Assembly (NCBI GenBank): GCA_021300155.1
Contig: JAJTID010000114.1
Span: 1 to 39,326, forward strand
Length of the DNA: 39,326 nt
Reading direction: 5' to 3'
From: Pirellula sp.
GTDB taxonomy: Bacteria; Planctomycetota; Planctomycetia; Pirellulales; Pirellulaceae
The translations under genes and the position numbers were made by a program. Below the pieces are notes generated by a model. The model saw only the letters and a program-made list of their open reading frames with translations. It had not been told where the DNA came from and did not search any database. Shown here piece by piece: positions 17,904 through 25,499 of the stretch (positions are counted from its first letter, which is position 1; every line of letters begins with the position of its first letter).

Positions 17904-20684
17904 ATGATGAAGAAAAGTAAGTCGAAGAATCGATTGGCGAACCGCAAAGCTTCACGGGTTCAAGCAATTCAAAACAGAAAAGGATTCTTGTTATTGGTGG
18001 TGTTGCTGGTCGTTTCTGCCATTTCTCTTGGTGCCTTATCGTATTCAAGATCGATGATGACGGGGCGTGAAGAAGCAGCGATTGCAGGCGAGGCTATTCA
18101 GGCGCGTTACGCTGCCGACTCAGGAATTGATGCGGCTCGTTTGTTCCTCGCGTATCCACGTGACCAGCGAACCGAATCGGGCGGAACGTACAGCAATCCG
18201 AATATGTTCCAGGCGGTTTCTGTTTTGCAAGGTCGAGGGCAAACCAATGTATGCAACTACAGTTTGGTGGCACCTGACCTCAATGAAGGCGGGAAGTATG
18301 CGAGTGTTCGATTCGGTCTGCACAATGAATCTGCCAAGCTGAATATCAATGTATTGCCTATCATCGACAGTCAATTTTCTTTAACGCAAGTGTTGCAACA
18401 AGTGGCGGGACCTGATCTGTCAAGTTTAGGGCTCGGTGGCGGTCAACCTAGCGGTGGTGGAGGTGGTAGTGTTGGTAGCGGTGGAGGTGGTGATAGCCAG
18501 CCAAATGCAGGAGGTGGCCAACCAAGTATGGCTCCTGTGGCGCGTGGTGGACAAGCAGTTGTGGGACAAGCACTCGGCGGACAGAGTGGCGGTGGAATTG
18601 GGGCAGTTCGTTCCGGCGGGGTAAGTCTTGGTGCTGCCGGTGGTTCTTCGTCGGGAGCGAGTGGCGGAGCAGCGAGTGGCGGTATCGCCGGTGTTGCAGG
18701 GGGAGCTGGAAACGGAAACATTGCTCGATTATTGCTGATGGCTCTTCCGAGCATGACGGAAGATATCGCTGATGCCATTTTGGACTTCGTAGATGCTGAC
18801 GATACGGCACGCGAGTACGGCGCCGAGGGGGATTACTATGCAACATTGGATCCACCGTATGCTCCGGTGAATGGACCGCTTCAATCGATTGAGCAGTTGC
18901 TTTTGGTGCGTGGGGTAACGCCTCAATTGCTGTTTGGTTTTGATCAAAATCGCAATGGAGTTTTGGACCCCGCAGAAGAGACCGCTGCAATGACCGCGGG
19001 ATCAAGTGAATCGACTGCAGATGCGAGTGCCGAGTCTGACATTCCAGAATTGGGATGGGCTGTTTACTTGACAATTTATTCGAAAGAGAAGAACGTTCAG
19101 GCCGATGGCTCACCCAAAATCAACATCAACGGCACCGATATGACAACGTTGCAACCAGACTTGGAGACCGCCGTCGGTGCGGATCTAGCGACGTTCATTG
19201 TTGCCTATCGGTATTTGGCAAACGCCCAACAGCAGGGAGCCGCAGGCGCCGGTGCCGGTGCAATCGGAGGTGGTCAGGGCGGACCCGGTGGAGGACAAGG
19301 CGGCGGAGGTCGCGATGGCGGCGGCCGCGATGGTGGAGGTCGAGATGGTGGCGGCCGAGATGGTGGCGGCCGAGATGGTGGCGGTCCTGGCGGAGGACGA
19401 GATGGTGGCGGTCCTGGCGGAGGACGAGACGGTGGCGGTCCTGGTGGGCCTGGAGGAGGTCGTGGACCTGGCGGTCCCGGCGGTGGTTTTGGTCCTGGGG
19501 GACCTGGAGGCGGTGGACCTGGTGGTGGGTTTGGTCCCGGTGGTGGGTTTGGTCCTGGGGGCGGTGGTGGTCCTGGGGGCGGTGGTGGTCCCGCAGGTGG
19601 TGGCGGAAGAGGCCCTGGCGGAGGTCGTGGCGGTCGATCGTCGATTGTTTGGGAAGCACTTCCGTTAGTGACTTCACAGCCTGCCATGCTGGTTTCATTT
19701 CTGCAACAAGGCGGAGGACGTGGCCCAATTCAAAACGCTGGCGGACAAGCCGGTGGCGGTCAAGGTGGAGGAAGAGGGCCCGTGAACATGGGACCTGGTG
19801 GACAAGGCGGAGGGCGCGGCCCAGGAGGTGATGGTGGCGGACGCCCTGGCGTTGATGGAGGCGGTCGTGGCCCCGGCCGTGATGGTGGAGGCCGTGATGG
19901 TGGAGGTCGTGACGGCGGAGGTCGTGATGGCGGAGGACGTGATGGCGGAGGACGTGATGGCGGAGGACGTGATGGCGGTGGCCGCGGGAGCGGAGGTGGA
20001 GGACCTGGAATGGGAGGAGGCAGTATGTCAGGATCTGGACAAAATGGTGCCGCGCAAACAAAAACGCAAAAGTGGAATGCAGGCCTATTTGATTCCTTAG
20101 GGATTGATACGACTCAGCCACCTTCGGGATCGGTTCGCCAAGTATTGGACCTGATCGATGCACAGTTCACGGCACAAGTAAACGGGGAGCAAGTAGTCTT
20201 CAAATCACCGTTAGAGCCAAATCCGATTGCGATGGCTATTTATCTTCCAACGATTATGGAAAAATTGACTGCGGTTACCGCAACTACTTTGCCTGGACGG
20301 ATTAATATAAATGAGGCTCCACGCGAGATTCTTCGAGGGTTGCCGGGCGTAACGGAAGAAATTTTGGAACAGCTCATTGAGGCTCGAGCACAGTCGGCAG
20401 ACAACCAGAACCGCAAGTACGAAACATGGCCAATGGTTGAGGGGATTCTCACTTTGCAGCAAATGCGAACGATCTCCCCATTGATCACCGGCGGTGGCGA
20501 TGTCATGCGAGCTCACAGCGTGGGTTACTTTGAACAATCGGCTGGTTCCTCCCGTGTCGAAGCGGTTATCGATGCGTCTGGGAGTGTTCCGATTGTGGTT
20601 ATGTACCGCAAGCTAGATCACCTGGGGCGAGGCTTTAGCCAAAGCACTTTGGGACAAAGAGCTCAAGGACTTGTGAGCCAATAA
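17904..20684 (+). CDS. gspK: Minor pseudopilin GspK, greatly enlarged by Gly-rich and Gly-Arg-Asp repeats
   Basis: A 926-residue version of GspK, normally about 320. GspK caps the pseudopilus tip with GspI and GspJ. The N-terminus has a basic leader and NRKGFLLLVVLLVVSAISLG; as in other GspK proteins the +5 Glu is missing. After YAADSGIDAARLFLAY come a Gly-rich insert (about 175-270) and the first SAM-like domain (about 272-435), which contains an EF-hand-like loop DQNRNGVLDPAEE near 347. A very Gly-rich block follows (about 440-710), with pentapeptide GGGRD arrays. The C-terminal domain has the helix-hairpin-helix RININEAPREILRGLPGV and EARAQ segment typical of T2SSK. The reading frame stays open throughout, so this is a real long gene. 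ATG codons at 17904 and 17907 are both possible. Confidence 0.88.
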   Translation: MMKKSKSKNRLANRKASRVQAIQNRKGFLLLVVLLVVSAISLGALSYSRSMMTGREEAAIAGEAIQARYAADSGIDAARLFLAYPRDQRTESGGTYSNPNMFQAVSVLQGRGQTNVCNYSLVAPDLNEGGKYASVRFGLHNESAKLNINVLPIIDSQFSLTQVLQQVAGPDLSSLGLGGGQPSGGGGGSVGSGGGGDSQPNAGGGQPSMAPVARGGQAVVGQALGGQSGGGIGAVRSGGVSLGAAGGSSSGASGGAASGGIAGVAGGAGNGNIARLLLMALPSMTEDIADAILDFVDADDTAREYGAEGDYYATLDPPYAPVNGPLQSIEQLLLVRGVTPQLLFGFDQNRNGVLDPAEETAAMTAGSSESTADASAESDIPELGWAVYLTIYSKEKNVQADGSPKININGTDMTTLQPDLETAVGADLATFIVAYRYLANAQQQGAAGAGAGAIGGGQGGPGGGQGGGGRDGGGRDGGGRDGGGRDGGGRDGGGPGGGRDGGGPGGGRDGGGPGGPGGGRGPGGPGGGFGPGGPGGGGPGGGFGPGGGFGPGGGGGPGGGGGPAGGGGRGPGGGRGGRSSIVWEALPLVTSQPAMLVSFLQQGGGRGPIQNAGGQAGGGQGGGRGPVNMGPGGQGGGRGPGGDGGGRPGVDGGGRGPGRDGGGRDGGGRDGGGRDGGGRDGGGRDGGGRDGGGRGSGGGGPGMGGGSMSGSGQNGAAQTKTQKWNAGLFDSLGIDTTQPPSGSVRQVLDLIDAQFTAQVNGEQVVFKSPLEPNPIAMAIYLPTIMEKLTAVTATTLPGRININEAPREILRGLPGVTEEILEQLIEARAQSADNQNRKYETWPMVEGILTLQQMRTISPLITGGGDVMRAHSVGYFEQSAGSSRVEAVIDASGSVPIVVMYRKLDHLGRGFSQSTLGQRAQGLVSQ
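19305..19450 (+). repeat. In-frame 15-nt tandem repeats in gspK, array 1
   Basis: Imperfect 15-nt units of the form GGTCGAGATGGTGGC encode Gly-Arg-Asp-Gly-Gly pentapeptides, in places expanded with Gly-Pro-Gly-Gly. The units differ mostly at third codon positions, which suggests selection on the peptide rather than very recent expansion. Confidence 0.85.
19876..19990 (+). repeat. In-frame 15-nt tandem repeats in gspK, array 2
   Basis: A second run of about seven GGxRDG units (for example GGAGGACGTGATGGC). Several consecutive units are identical in DNA, so this array has probably expanded or been homogenised more recently than array 1. Confidence 0.85.
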
Positions 20685-20706
20685 ATAACGAAGAACGACT
20701 ATATTC

Positions 20707-22437
20707 ATGACTAGAACAATAAGTATAGACTGCGACCCACGCGAAGCGAGGATTGCTGTCGGAACAAGTGGCCTCACCGGAGTTTCAATCGAGCATGTGC
20801 TGAGCACACCGATAGATTTGGCGCCGGGCGAAGACTATTTAGAGAGCAAGCGAACGATCGAAGCGATTCAACTCTTGTTGAAGCAGGCCAATGTGCGTTC
20901 CGGAAACGCTATCGTTTGCATAGGACGGAGCAATGTTGAGCTACGATCTGTGCATCTGCCGAGTGTAGACAAGAACGAACTGCCCGAGATGGTGCGATTC
21001 GCTGCACAACGTCACTTTGCGAATGTTGGGGACACATGGCCGATCGACTTTGTGACTCTTGGGACGACCGCTGAAGGAATGACCGAGGTGCTCGCAGCCT
21101 CGATGAATCCTGCGAGAATCGAGAGGATTAGCAAGCTGTTGGAAGCCAACGGCCTCAAATTGGGACAATTGGTTTTGCGCCCGATGGTGGCTAGTGCAGT
21201 TGCGATTCAAAAACGACCGGAGTTGGCGAACGCACCTACACTCTTCATCGATCTATTGGCTGAAGAGGCCGACATGGCAATCGTCGATGGCAAGCACGTA
21301 GTGTTCATGCGTACGATTCGATTCGATTCGAGCCAAGACGAAGCGAGTCGAGCGAAAACACTAACGAACGAAATCAAGCGAACGCTGCTGTCAGCTGCGT
21401 CGCAGAGTTCCACATTGAATGTGAAGCAAGCGTTTATTTGGGGAGCCGCCACTACCAATAATGTGCTGTGCGAAGCGCTCACTCATTCCTTGGAAATGTC
21501 AGTTGCATCTCTCGATCCGTTCGATCTCGTCGATGCATCGCCCAAGGCGAAATTGGAAGCAGCCGGCGAGCAGGGCCGATATGCGGCGGTCATCGGGGCC
21601 CTTTTGGCTCCGAACTACTCGGCGCATCTCATCGACTTTTGCAACCCTCGAAAGAGGGTCGAAAAGAAACGACCCATCTTCAAATATGCGCTTGCTGGTA
21701 CTACAGCGGTTGCAGTGTTGGGTTTCGGTTTCTATTCGTACTATTCACGACATGCAGAGCTCGACTCAGTAATCAGCTTGTTGGAGAAAGAGATCAAGGA
21801 CAACGAAGAGTCAGTAAAACTCGCAGACGTCAAAAATAGCCAGTGGAAAAAAGTCGAAAACTTTATGTCCGCGGATTTCAATTGGTTGGAAGAATTGGAT
21901 TACCTTTCCAAGAAGTCGCTCCCAGCCGACAAAGCGATTTACAGCGGCTTTTTGTTTACCACGGAGCCTCGCACGAACAGCGCGTCTATTGCGACACGGT
22001 ACGAAACTCCGGAACAAGATATTGCACCCAAGCTCCAGAATGCTCTTCGAGACACTGCCCACGCGGTAACTGGCAAAGGGATTTCTAAGAATCCCGACAA
22101 ATTATCAAGGTTTCCTTGGGTCCAGGATCTCACTTTGAATATGGAGCGACGGTCCGTGGCGGATCCTCGGCAATGGAAACAAACGCCTGTTATCGAACCA
22201 CAGGTCGACGCCACCCTCGAAGATGTAACTCAAGTCGCTGACGGGGCTGCTAAGACAGACGCTGCATCCGCGATAAAGGTCGCACCGTCAAAGCCAGATG
22301 GTTCGGTGCCAGCCGATCCTACCAAGAGCACGAGTGTTGGCGAGAAGCCTGTAGAGAGTCCAGCGCCACAACCTTCTCTGGATAAACCGACTGCGGATAG
22401 CAATCCGACTAGCGAATCTTCGAAAGCAGGAGCATAG
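20707..22437 (+). CDS. gspL: GspL-like / PilM-PilN-like inner-membrane assembly protein
   Basis: A 576-residue bitopic protein that would couple the GspE ATPase to the periplasmic part. Residues about 1-310 form an actin-like cytoplasmic domain (PilM/GspL type): TISIDCDPREARIAV at the start, SVHLPSVDKNELPEMVRFAAQ in the middle, and FIDLLAEEADMAIVDG as the second nucleotide-fold strand. A membrane span lies at about 326-345, followed by a PilN-like coiled region and a periplasmic domain (about 350-490). The last 85 residues are Ala/Pro/Ser/Thr-rich and probably disordered. The size and single span match GspL or a PilM-PilN fusion. It sits 22 bases after gspK and 2 bases before the next gene. 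Confidence 0.85.
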   Translation: MTRTISIDCDPREARIAVGTSGLTGVSIEHVLSTPIDLAPGEDYLESKRTIEAIQLLLKQANVRSGNAIVCIGRSNVELRSVHLPSVDKNELPEMVRFAAQRHFANVGDTWPIDFVTLGTTAEGMTEVLAASMNPARIERISKLLEANGLKLGQLVLRPMVASAVAIQKRPELANAPTLFIDLLAEEADMAIVDGKHVVFMRTIRFDSSQDEASRAKTLTNEIKRTLLSAASQSSTLNVKQAFIWGAATTNNVLCEALTHSLEMSVASLDPFDLVDASPKAKLEAAGEQGRYAAVIGALLAPNYSAHLIDFCNPRKRVEKKRPIFKYALAGTTAVAVLGFGFYSYYSRHAELDSVISLLEKEIKDNEESVKLADVKNSQWKKVENFMSADFNWLEELDYLSKKSLPADKAIYSGFLFTTEPRTNSASIATRYETPEQDIAPKLQNALRDTAHAVTGKGISKNPDKLSRFPWVQDLTLNMERRSVADPRQWKQTPVIEPQVDATLEDVTQVADGAAKTDAASAIKVAPSKPDGSVPADPTKSTSVGEKPVESPAPQPSLDKPTADSNPTSESSKAGA

Positions 22438-22439
22438 AC

Positions 22440-23627
22440 ATGACGCAAAGAGAGAAACTACTTGGAGCTGCTGTCGCTGGAGTCGTCCTTCTGTTCGCCG
22501 GGCAGATGGTTTGGTCGAACATTCAAGCTGGGTTCGCCGCGAAGGAAGGAACCATTGAAGCATTGAAGAAAAAGAAGTCAGATCAAGACCTTGCTAGCAG
22601 GCAAGGAATTGTTTCGACTCAGCGACTCGCAAAAGTACAGCCTCGATCGGCATCCAAGAAAGAAGAATTTGCGCGAGCGACCTATCAACGTTGGCTCATT
22701 GAATTGGCTGATCAGGTTGAGCTAGAGGACTATAGCGAGCTTTCATTGGGGGGAACTGCCGACAAGGATGGGTTCCGCACCTTCAAATTCCAATTGCGAG
22801 GAAATGGAAACTTGCAGCATGTTACGAGGCTGCTGCATGCTTATTATACGAAGCCTTTTCTCCATCGAATCAGTCGGCTAGATGTTCGGCCTGCATCCAA
22901 TCAAAAGGATACCGGTCGGCTTCTGATCACTTTGGAATCTGAAGTCATGTCGTTACCGACTTCGAAAGATCTGCAACCGGTTTTGAAGTCGGATGACTCG
23001 TTGCTAGTAAAGTCTTTAGAAGATTACGAACAGAGCATTCTTAGCCGCAATCTGTTGGCTAGCGAGAACCAGCCCCCACGAATGGCTCCTTCCAAAACAG
23101 TGGAAGCGACCAAAGGCCTGAGGGTTGAATACACCGTCGAAGCTAAAGACACTAATCCGAACCAATCTGTTAACTTTGCAATCGAGGGCGAGGCTCCTAA
23201 GGGGCTCACCGTCGACGGCAAGTCAGGCAAAGTGAATTGGACCGGAAACGAAATAGGTGACTACACTTTTACAATTGTCGCAACCGACAGCGGAATACCG
23301 GTCAAGTACTCCAAGCAATTGGTGACCGTTAAAGTCAAAGAGCCACCCCCGCCCGAAAAGCCGCTTCCGAAGTTTGACGTCGCGTCGCAAGCCAAGTTGA
23401 CTGGTTTGGTGTCCGGACGTGATGGTCCAGAGGGTTGGGTGATTTCCAAAACGGAAGGCAAGACACTGCATCTTCGTGAAGGAGATGAACTGAAGCTCGG
23501 CGATATTGTTGGCAAGGTTGTAAAGATCGGTGCCACCTATATGGAGGTTGAGACTAACGGCAAACGCTGGACCATCGGAACAGAAGAGTCTGTTGCCGAC
23601 GCCTTCAAACGCGGGCAGATCGACTAG
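22440..23627 (+). CDS. GspM/PilO-like protein with Ig-like domain and GspC/PilP-like C-terminus
   Basis: A 395-residue bitopic inner-membrane protein ending the secretion operon. A short cytoplasmic start is followed by a membrane helix (about 7-26). A coiled segment and a ferredoxin-like domain (about 75-175) fit GspM/PilO; FKFQLRGNGNLQHVTRLLHAYY is characteristic. Residues about 215-300 resemble a bacterial Ig/cadherin-like repeat (He_PIG type), with PKGLTVDGKSGKVNWTG and GDYTFTIVATDSG. After a Pro-rich linker (PPPPEKPLP), residues about 315-390 resemble the homology region of GspC/PilP, with LHLREGDELKLGDIVGKVVKIG. The protein may thus supply both GspM and GspC roles, the latter otherwise missing here. 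The domain order is read by eye and the GspC/PilP match is inference. Confidence 0.72.
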   Translation: MTQREKLLGAAVAGVVLLFAGQMVWSNIQAGFAAKEGTIEALKKKKSDQDLASRQGIVSTQRLAKVQPRSASKKEEFARATYQRWLIELADQVELEDYSELSLGGTADKDGFRTFKFQLRGNGNLQHVTRLLHAYYTKPFLHRISRLDVRPASNQKDTGRLLITLESEVMSLPTSKDLQPVLKSDDSLLVKSLEDYEQSILSRNLLASENQPPRMAPSKTVEATKGLRVEYTVEAKDTNPNQSVNFAIEGEAPKGLTVDGKSGKVNWTGNEIGDYTFTIVATDSGIPVKYSKQLVTVKVKEPPPPEKPLPKFDVASQAKLTGLVSGRDGPEGWVISKTEGKTLHLREGDELKLGDIVGKVVKIGATYMEVETNGKRWTIGTEESVADAFKRGQID

Positions 23628-23640
23628 CGACGGTCCTCAT

Positions 23641-23650
23641 TTAACGTTAA
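23641..23650. other. 10-bp perfect palindrome after the secretion operon
   Basis: TTAACGTTAA lies 13 bases after the operon's last stop codon and about 100 bases before the ABC ATPase start. It is too short for a terminator and has no T-run. It could be a regulator site or chance. Confidence 0.2.
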
Positions 23651-23751
23651 GAATGAATATACATTTCACAACGATTGTACCCAACCGTATTCTAAGTCAT
23701 TAGAACTTCAGAACATTCGACAAGCAATTAGGGACAATTGCGCTACTAGAA

Positions 23752-24843
23752 GTGGATGAGAAGGCTGTTTGCTTGGGATGCATTGAGTTAAAGAACATCA
23801 CGAAGCGATTTAGTAACCGAAAGGCGATCGACAGTCTCCATCTGTCCATCAATGAGTCTGCATTTATTGTGCTTCTAGGGGCGAGCGGTTGTGGGAAATC
23901 CACATTGCTCCGATTGATTGCAGGGCTCGAATCGCCCGACATAGGCGAGGTTCTGTTACAGGGGCAGGTCGCGACAAGGGTGCAACCTCACAAACGCAAT
24001 TGCAGCTTATCCTTTCAAAATGGAGTCTGCTACGACCACTGGACTGTGCGAAAGAATATTGAAGAAGCGGCCAAGGGAACCGATGTTAAAGTCGTCAGCG
24101 ATGTTCTCGATACCCTAGGACTGAATGACTGCATGCATCAGTATCCTGCAGAGCTGTCGGGTGGGGAAAAGCAACGCGTTTCATTGGCACGAACGCTCGT
24201 GTCCCCCAAAGGAATCTACTTGCTCGATGAGCCCTTAGCGCAGTTGAATCCGAAAATGCGATACCACGCGAGGAAATTGATTCGTCGTGTGCATGATCAA
24301 AATGCAAAAACGACCGTGTTTGTGACACATGATCTTGCTGAGGCATTGTTCTTGGCAGATATTGTCGTCGTGATGGACCAAGGGAAGATTGTATCCCAAG
24401 GCTCACCTCGCGAATGTTTTGATCCGCCACAGAACGAACATTGCGCGTCCTTATTGGGTTCGTATGACCTTCTACCATCGAACCAAGTCCTTCCACTGCC
24501 GCATCATTGGAAGATTCTGGCCATCGGGCACGAGACAACGAAACCGATGCAGGAAACTCTTCAGAGTGATGGCATCGTATTGCAAGGGACCATCGAGAAC
24601 TGTCGGTGGCTCGGTACCTATTGGGAGCTCAGGGTTCGTCCTGTTTTAAATCCCGACGTTGGTGCTAACCATCAAATCGATCGTACCATATCAGTTCATG
24701 TTCCTGATGGCCCATCGGTTTCGCGAGAGCTAGCAAAGCAATTGAGGGCTGTTGAAGCGAAGAGACTTGAAACGGAATCGAACTCGTCGAGGGAAATGGT
24801 GTGGATATCGGCGATGGTTCGATCTGGCGTTGAAAGACCTTAA
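23752..24843 (+). CDS. ABC transporter ATP-binding protein, importer type (CysA/UgpC/PotA-like)
   Basis: A 363-residue cytoplasmic ATPase. Residues about 10-235 form the nucleotide-binding domain: Walker A GASGCGKST, a Q-loop in SLSFQNGV, signature LSGGEKQRV, Walker B IYLLDEPLAQL and switch His in VFVTHDLAEA. The Walker B is followed by AQLNPKMR, where the family usually has SNLDAKLR. A C-terminal extension (about 240-363) is in the position of the TOBE-like regulatory domain of the CUT1/MOI importer ATPases. No permease or binding protein is adjacent, so the substrate is unknown and the ATPase may serve a transporter encoded elsewhere. The start is a GTG at 23752 without a clear ribosome site. 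It lies 124 bases after the secretion operon. Confidence 0.85.
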   Translation: MDEKAVCLGCIELKNITKRFSNRKAIDSLHLSINESAFIVLLGASGCGKSTLLRLIAGLESPDIGEVLLQGQVATRVQPHKRNCSLSFQNGVCYDHWTVRKNIEEAAKGTDVKVVSDVLDTLGLNDCMHQYPAELSGGEKQRVSLARTLVSPKGIYLLDEPLAQLNPKMRYHARKLIRRVHDQNAKTTVFVTHDLAEALFLADIVVVMDQGKIVSQGSPRECFDPPQNEHCASLLGSYDLLPSNQVLPLPHHWKILAIGHETTKPMQETLQSDGIVLQGTIENCRWLGTYWELRVRPVLNPDVGANHQIDRTISVHVPDGPSVSRELAKQLRAVEAKRLETESNSSREMVWISAMVRSGVERP

Positions 24844-24931
24844 CGCAATAAGATTGGTGCAGACCAACAGCAACTCGTTCTTGTTCCGCAGGATGGCTAT
24901 CGTTGGGATCTGAGGAAAAAGGAGTTGACAA

Positions 24932-25219
24932 ATGGAGTGCCAGCGGGAGGACGATTTGCGACGAATTTTCAAGCGATTTGTTTCGTTCGTGCTTCTTGTT
25001 CCTTTCCTGGGCTGCCTTGGATCTCCAGTAGGTGCGCAGCGTTGGAGTGGCGGGCAATTTGGGCAGGGATCGGTAGAGAGACAGAAGGGTAGGTCGGTAT
25101 ACTTTGATCCTTTCCCTCTCAACGATCTCGGGCCCGAAGTCGTCGGAGGCAGGCCGCGAGGCTTTACCGATCCGCTTCCTGAAGCGAAGCGAAACGAGTT
25201 GACCGCCAGACCTTATTGA
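24932..25219 (+). CDS. Small exported protein of unknown function
   Basis: A 95-residue protein that I do not recognise. A charged start (MECQREDDLRRIFKR) leads into a hydrophobic signal-like stretch FVSFVLLVPFLGCLGSPVGAQ, with a likely cut after AQ. The mature part of about 57 residues is polar and ends near EAKRNELTARPY, with DPFPLNDLGPEVVGG in the centre. A strong AAGGAG ribosome site lies 7 bases before the ATG, which supports real expression. The Cys in FLGCLGS could hint at a lipoprotein, but the lipobox is not convincing. Confidence 0.7.
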   Translation: MECQREDDLRRIFKRFVSFVLLVPFLGCLGSPVGAQRWSGGQFGQGSVERQKGRSVYFDPFPLNDLGPEVVGGRPRGFTDPLPEAKRNELTARPY

Positions 25220-25499
25220 CCATAAAGACCCCAGCGGACTTTTGCTACCGGTGAATCAGGTTCTGTAGCTAACGAGCCTTTCGCGACCAGTCAGACAAGC
25301 CGACGTGGGGGCGGTTTTCACTTTCTGTTACGCTCGGCTAGCGGCGAACCGTTCGCTCCAGTTGGACGAGCCTACTAGGGGCATGTCGGAGATTTTTCGA
25401 TCTTCCGATTTTTTTCAATTTTCGCTAAAGTTCTTTCGCTGCCGTTTCTGGGCGGCTCCAATCCAATCGTTCGCAGATGATAGCACGGAGGCTACGTCG
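25220..25499. other. Gene-free stretch before an exported coiled-coil protein
   Basis: About 280 bases with T-rich blocks on the plus strand around 25393-25440 and no clear hairpin. The frame of the next gene is open through much of it, but the peptide is not signal-like and the good start is at 25500. It probably holds that gene's promoter and leader. Confidence 0.4.

Noticed and set aside
19305-19990. Regular repeats that might be taken for a CRISPR array
   Set aside because: The period is 15 nt, without unique spacers, and the units stay in the gspK frame encoding GGGRD.
19195-20163. Long minus-strand open frames opposite gspK (322 and 137 residues)
   Set aside because: They are His/Arg- or Pro-rich mirror products of the Gly-rich 15-nt repeats in gspK and have no start signal or fold.
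8733-23627. Type IV pilus operon as the alternative identity
   Set aside because: The G-H-I-J-K pseudopilin set, the GspK helix-hairpin-helix and the GspG calcium loop favour a type II secretion-like system; there is no PilT retraction ATPase.
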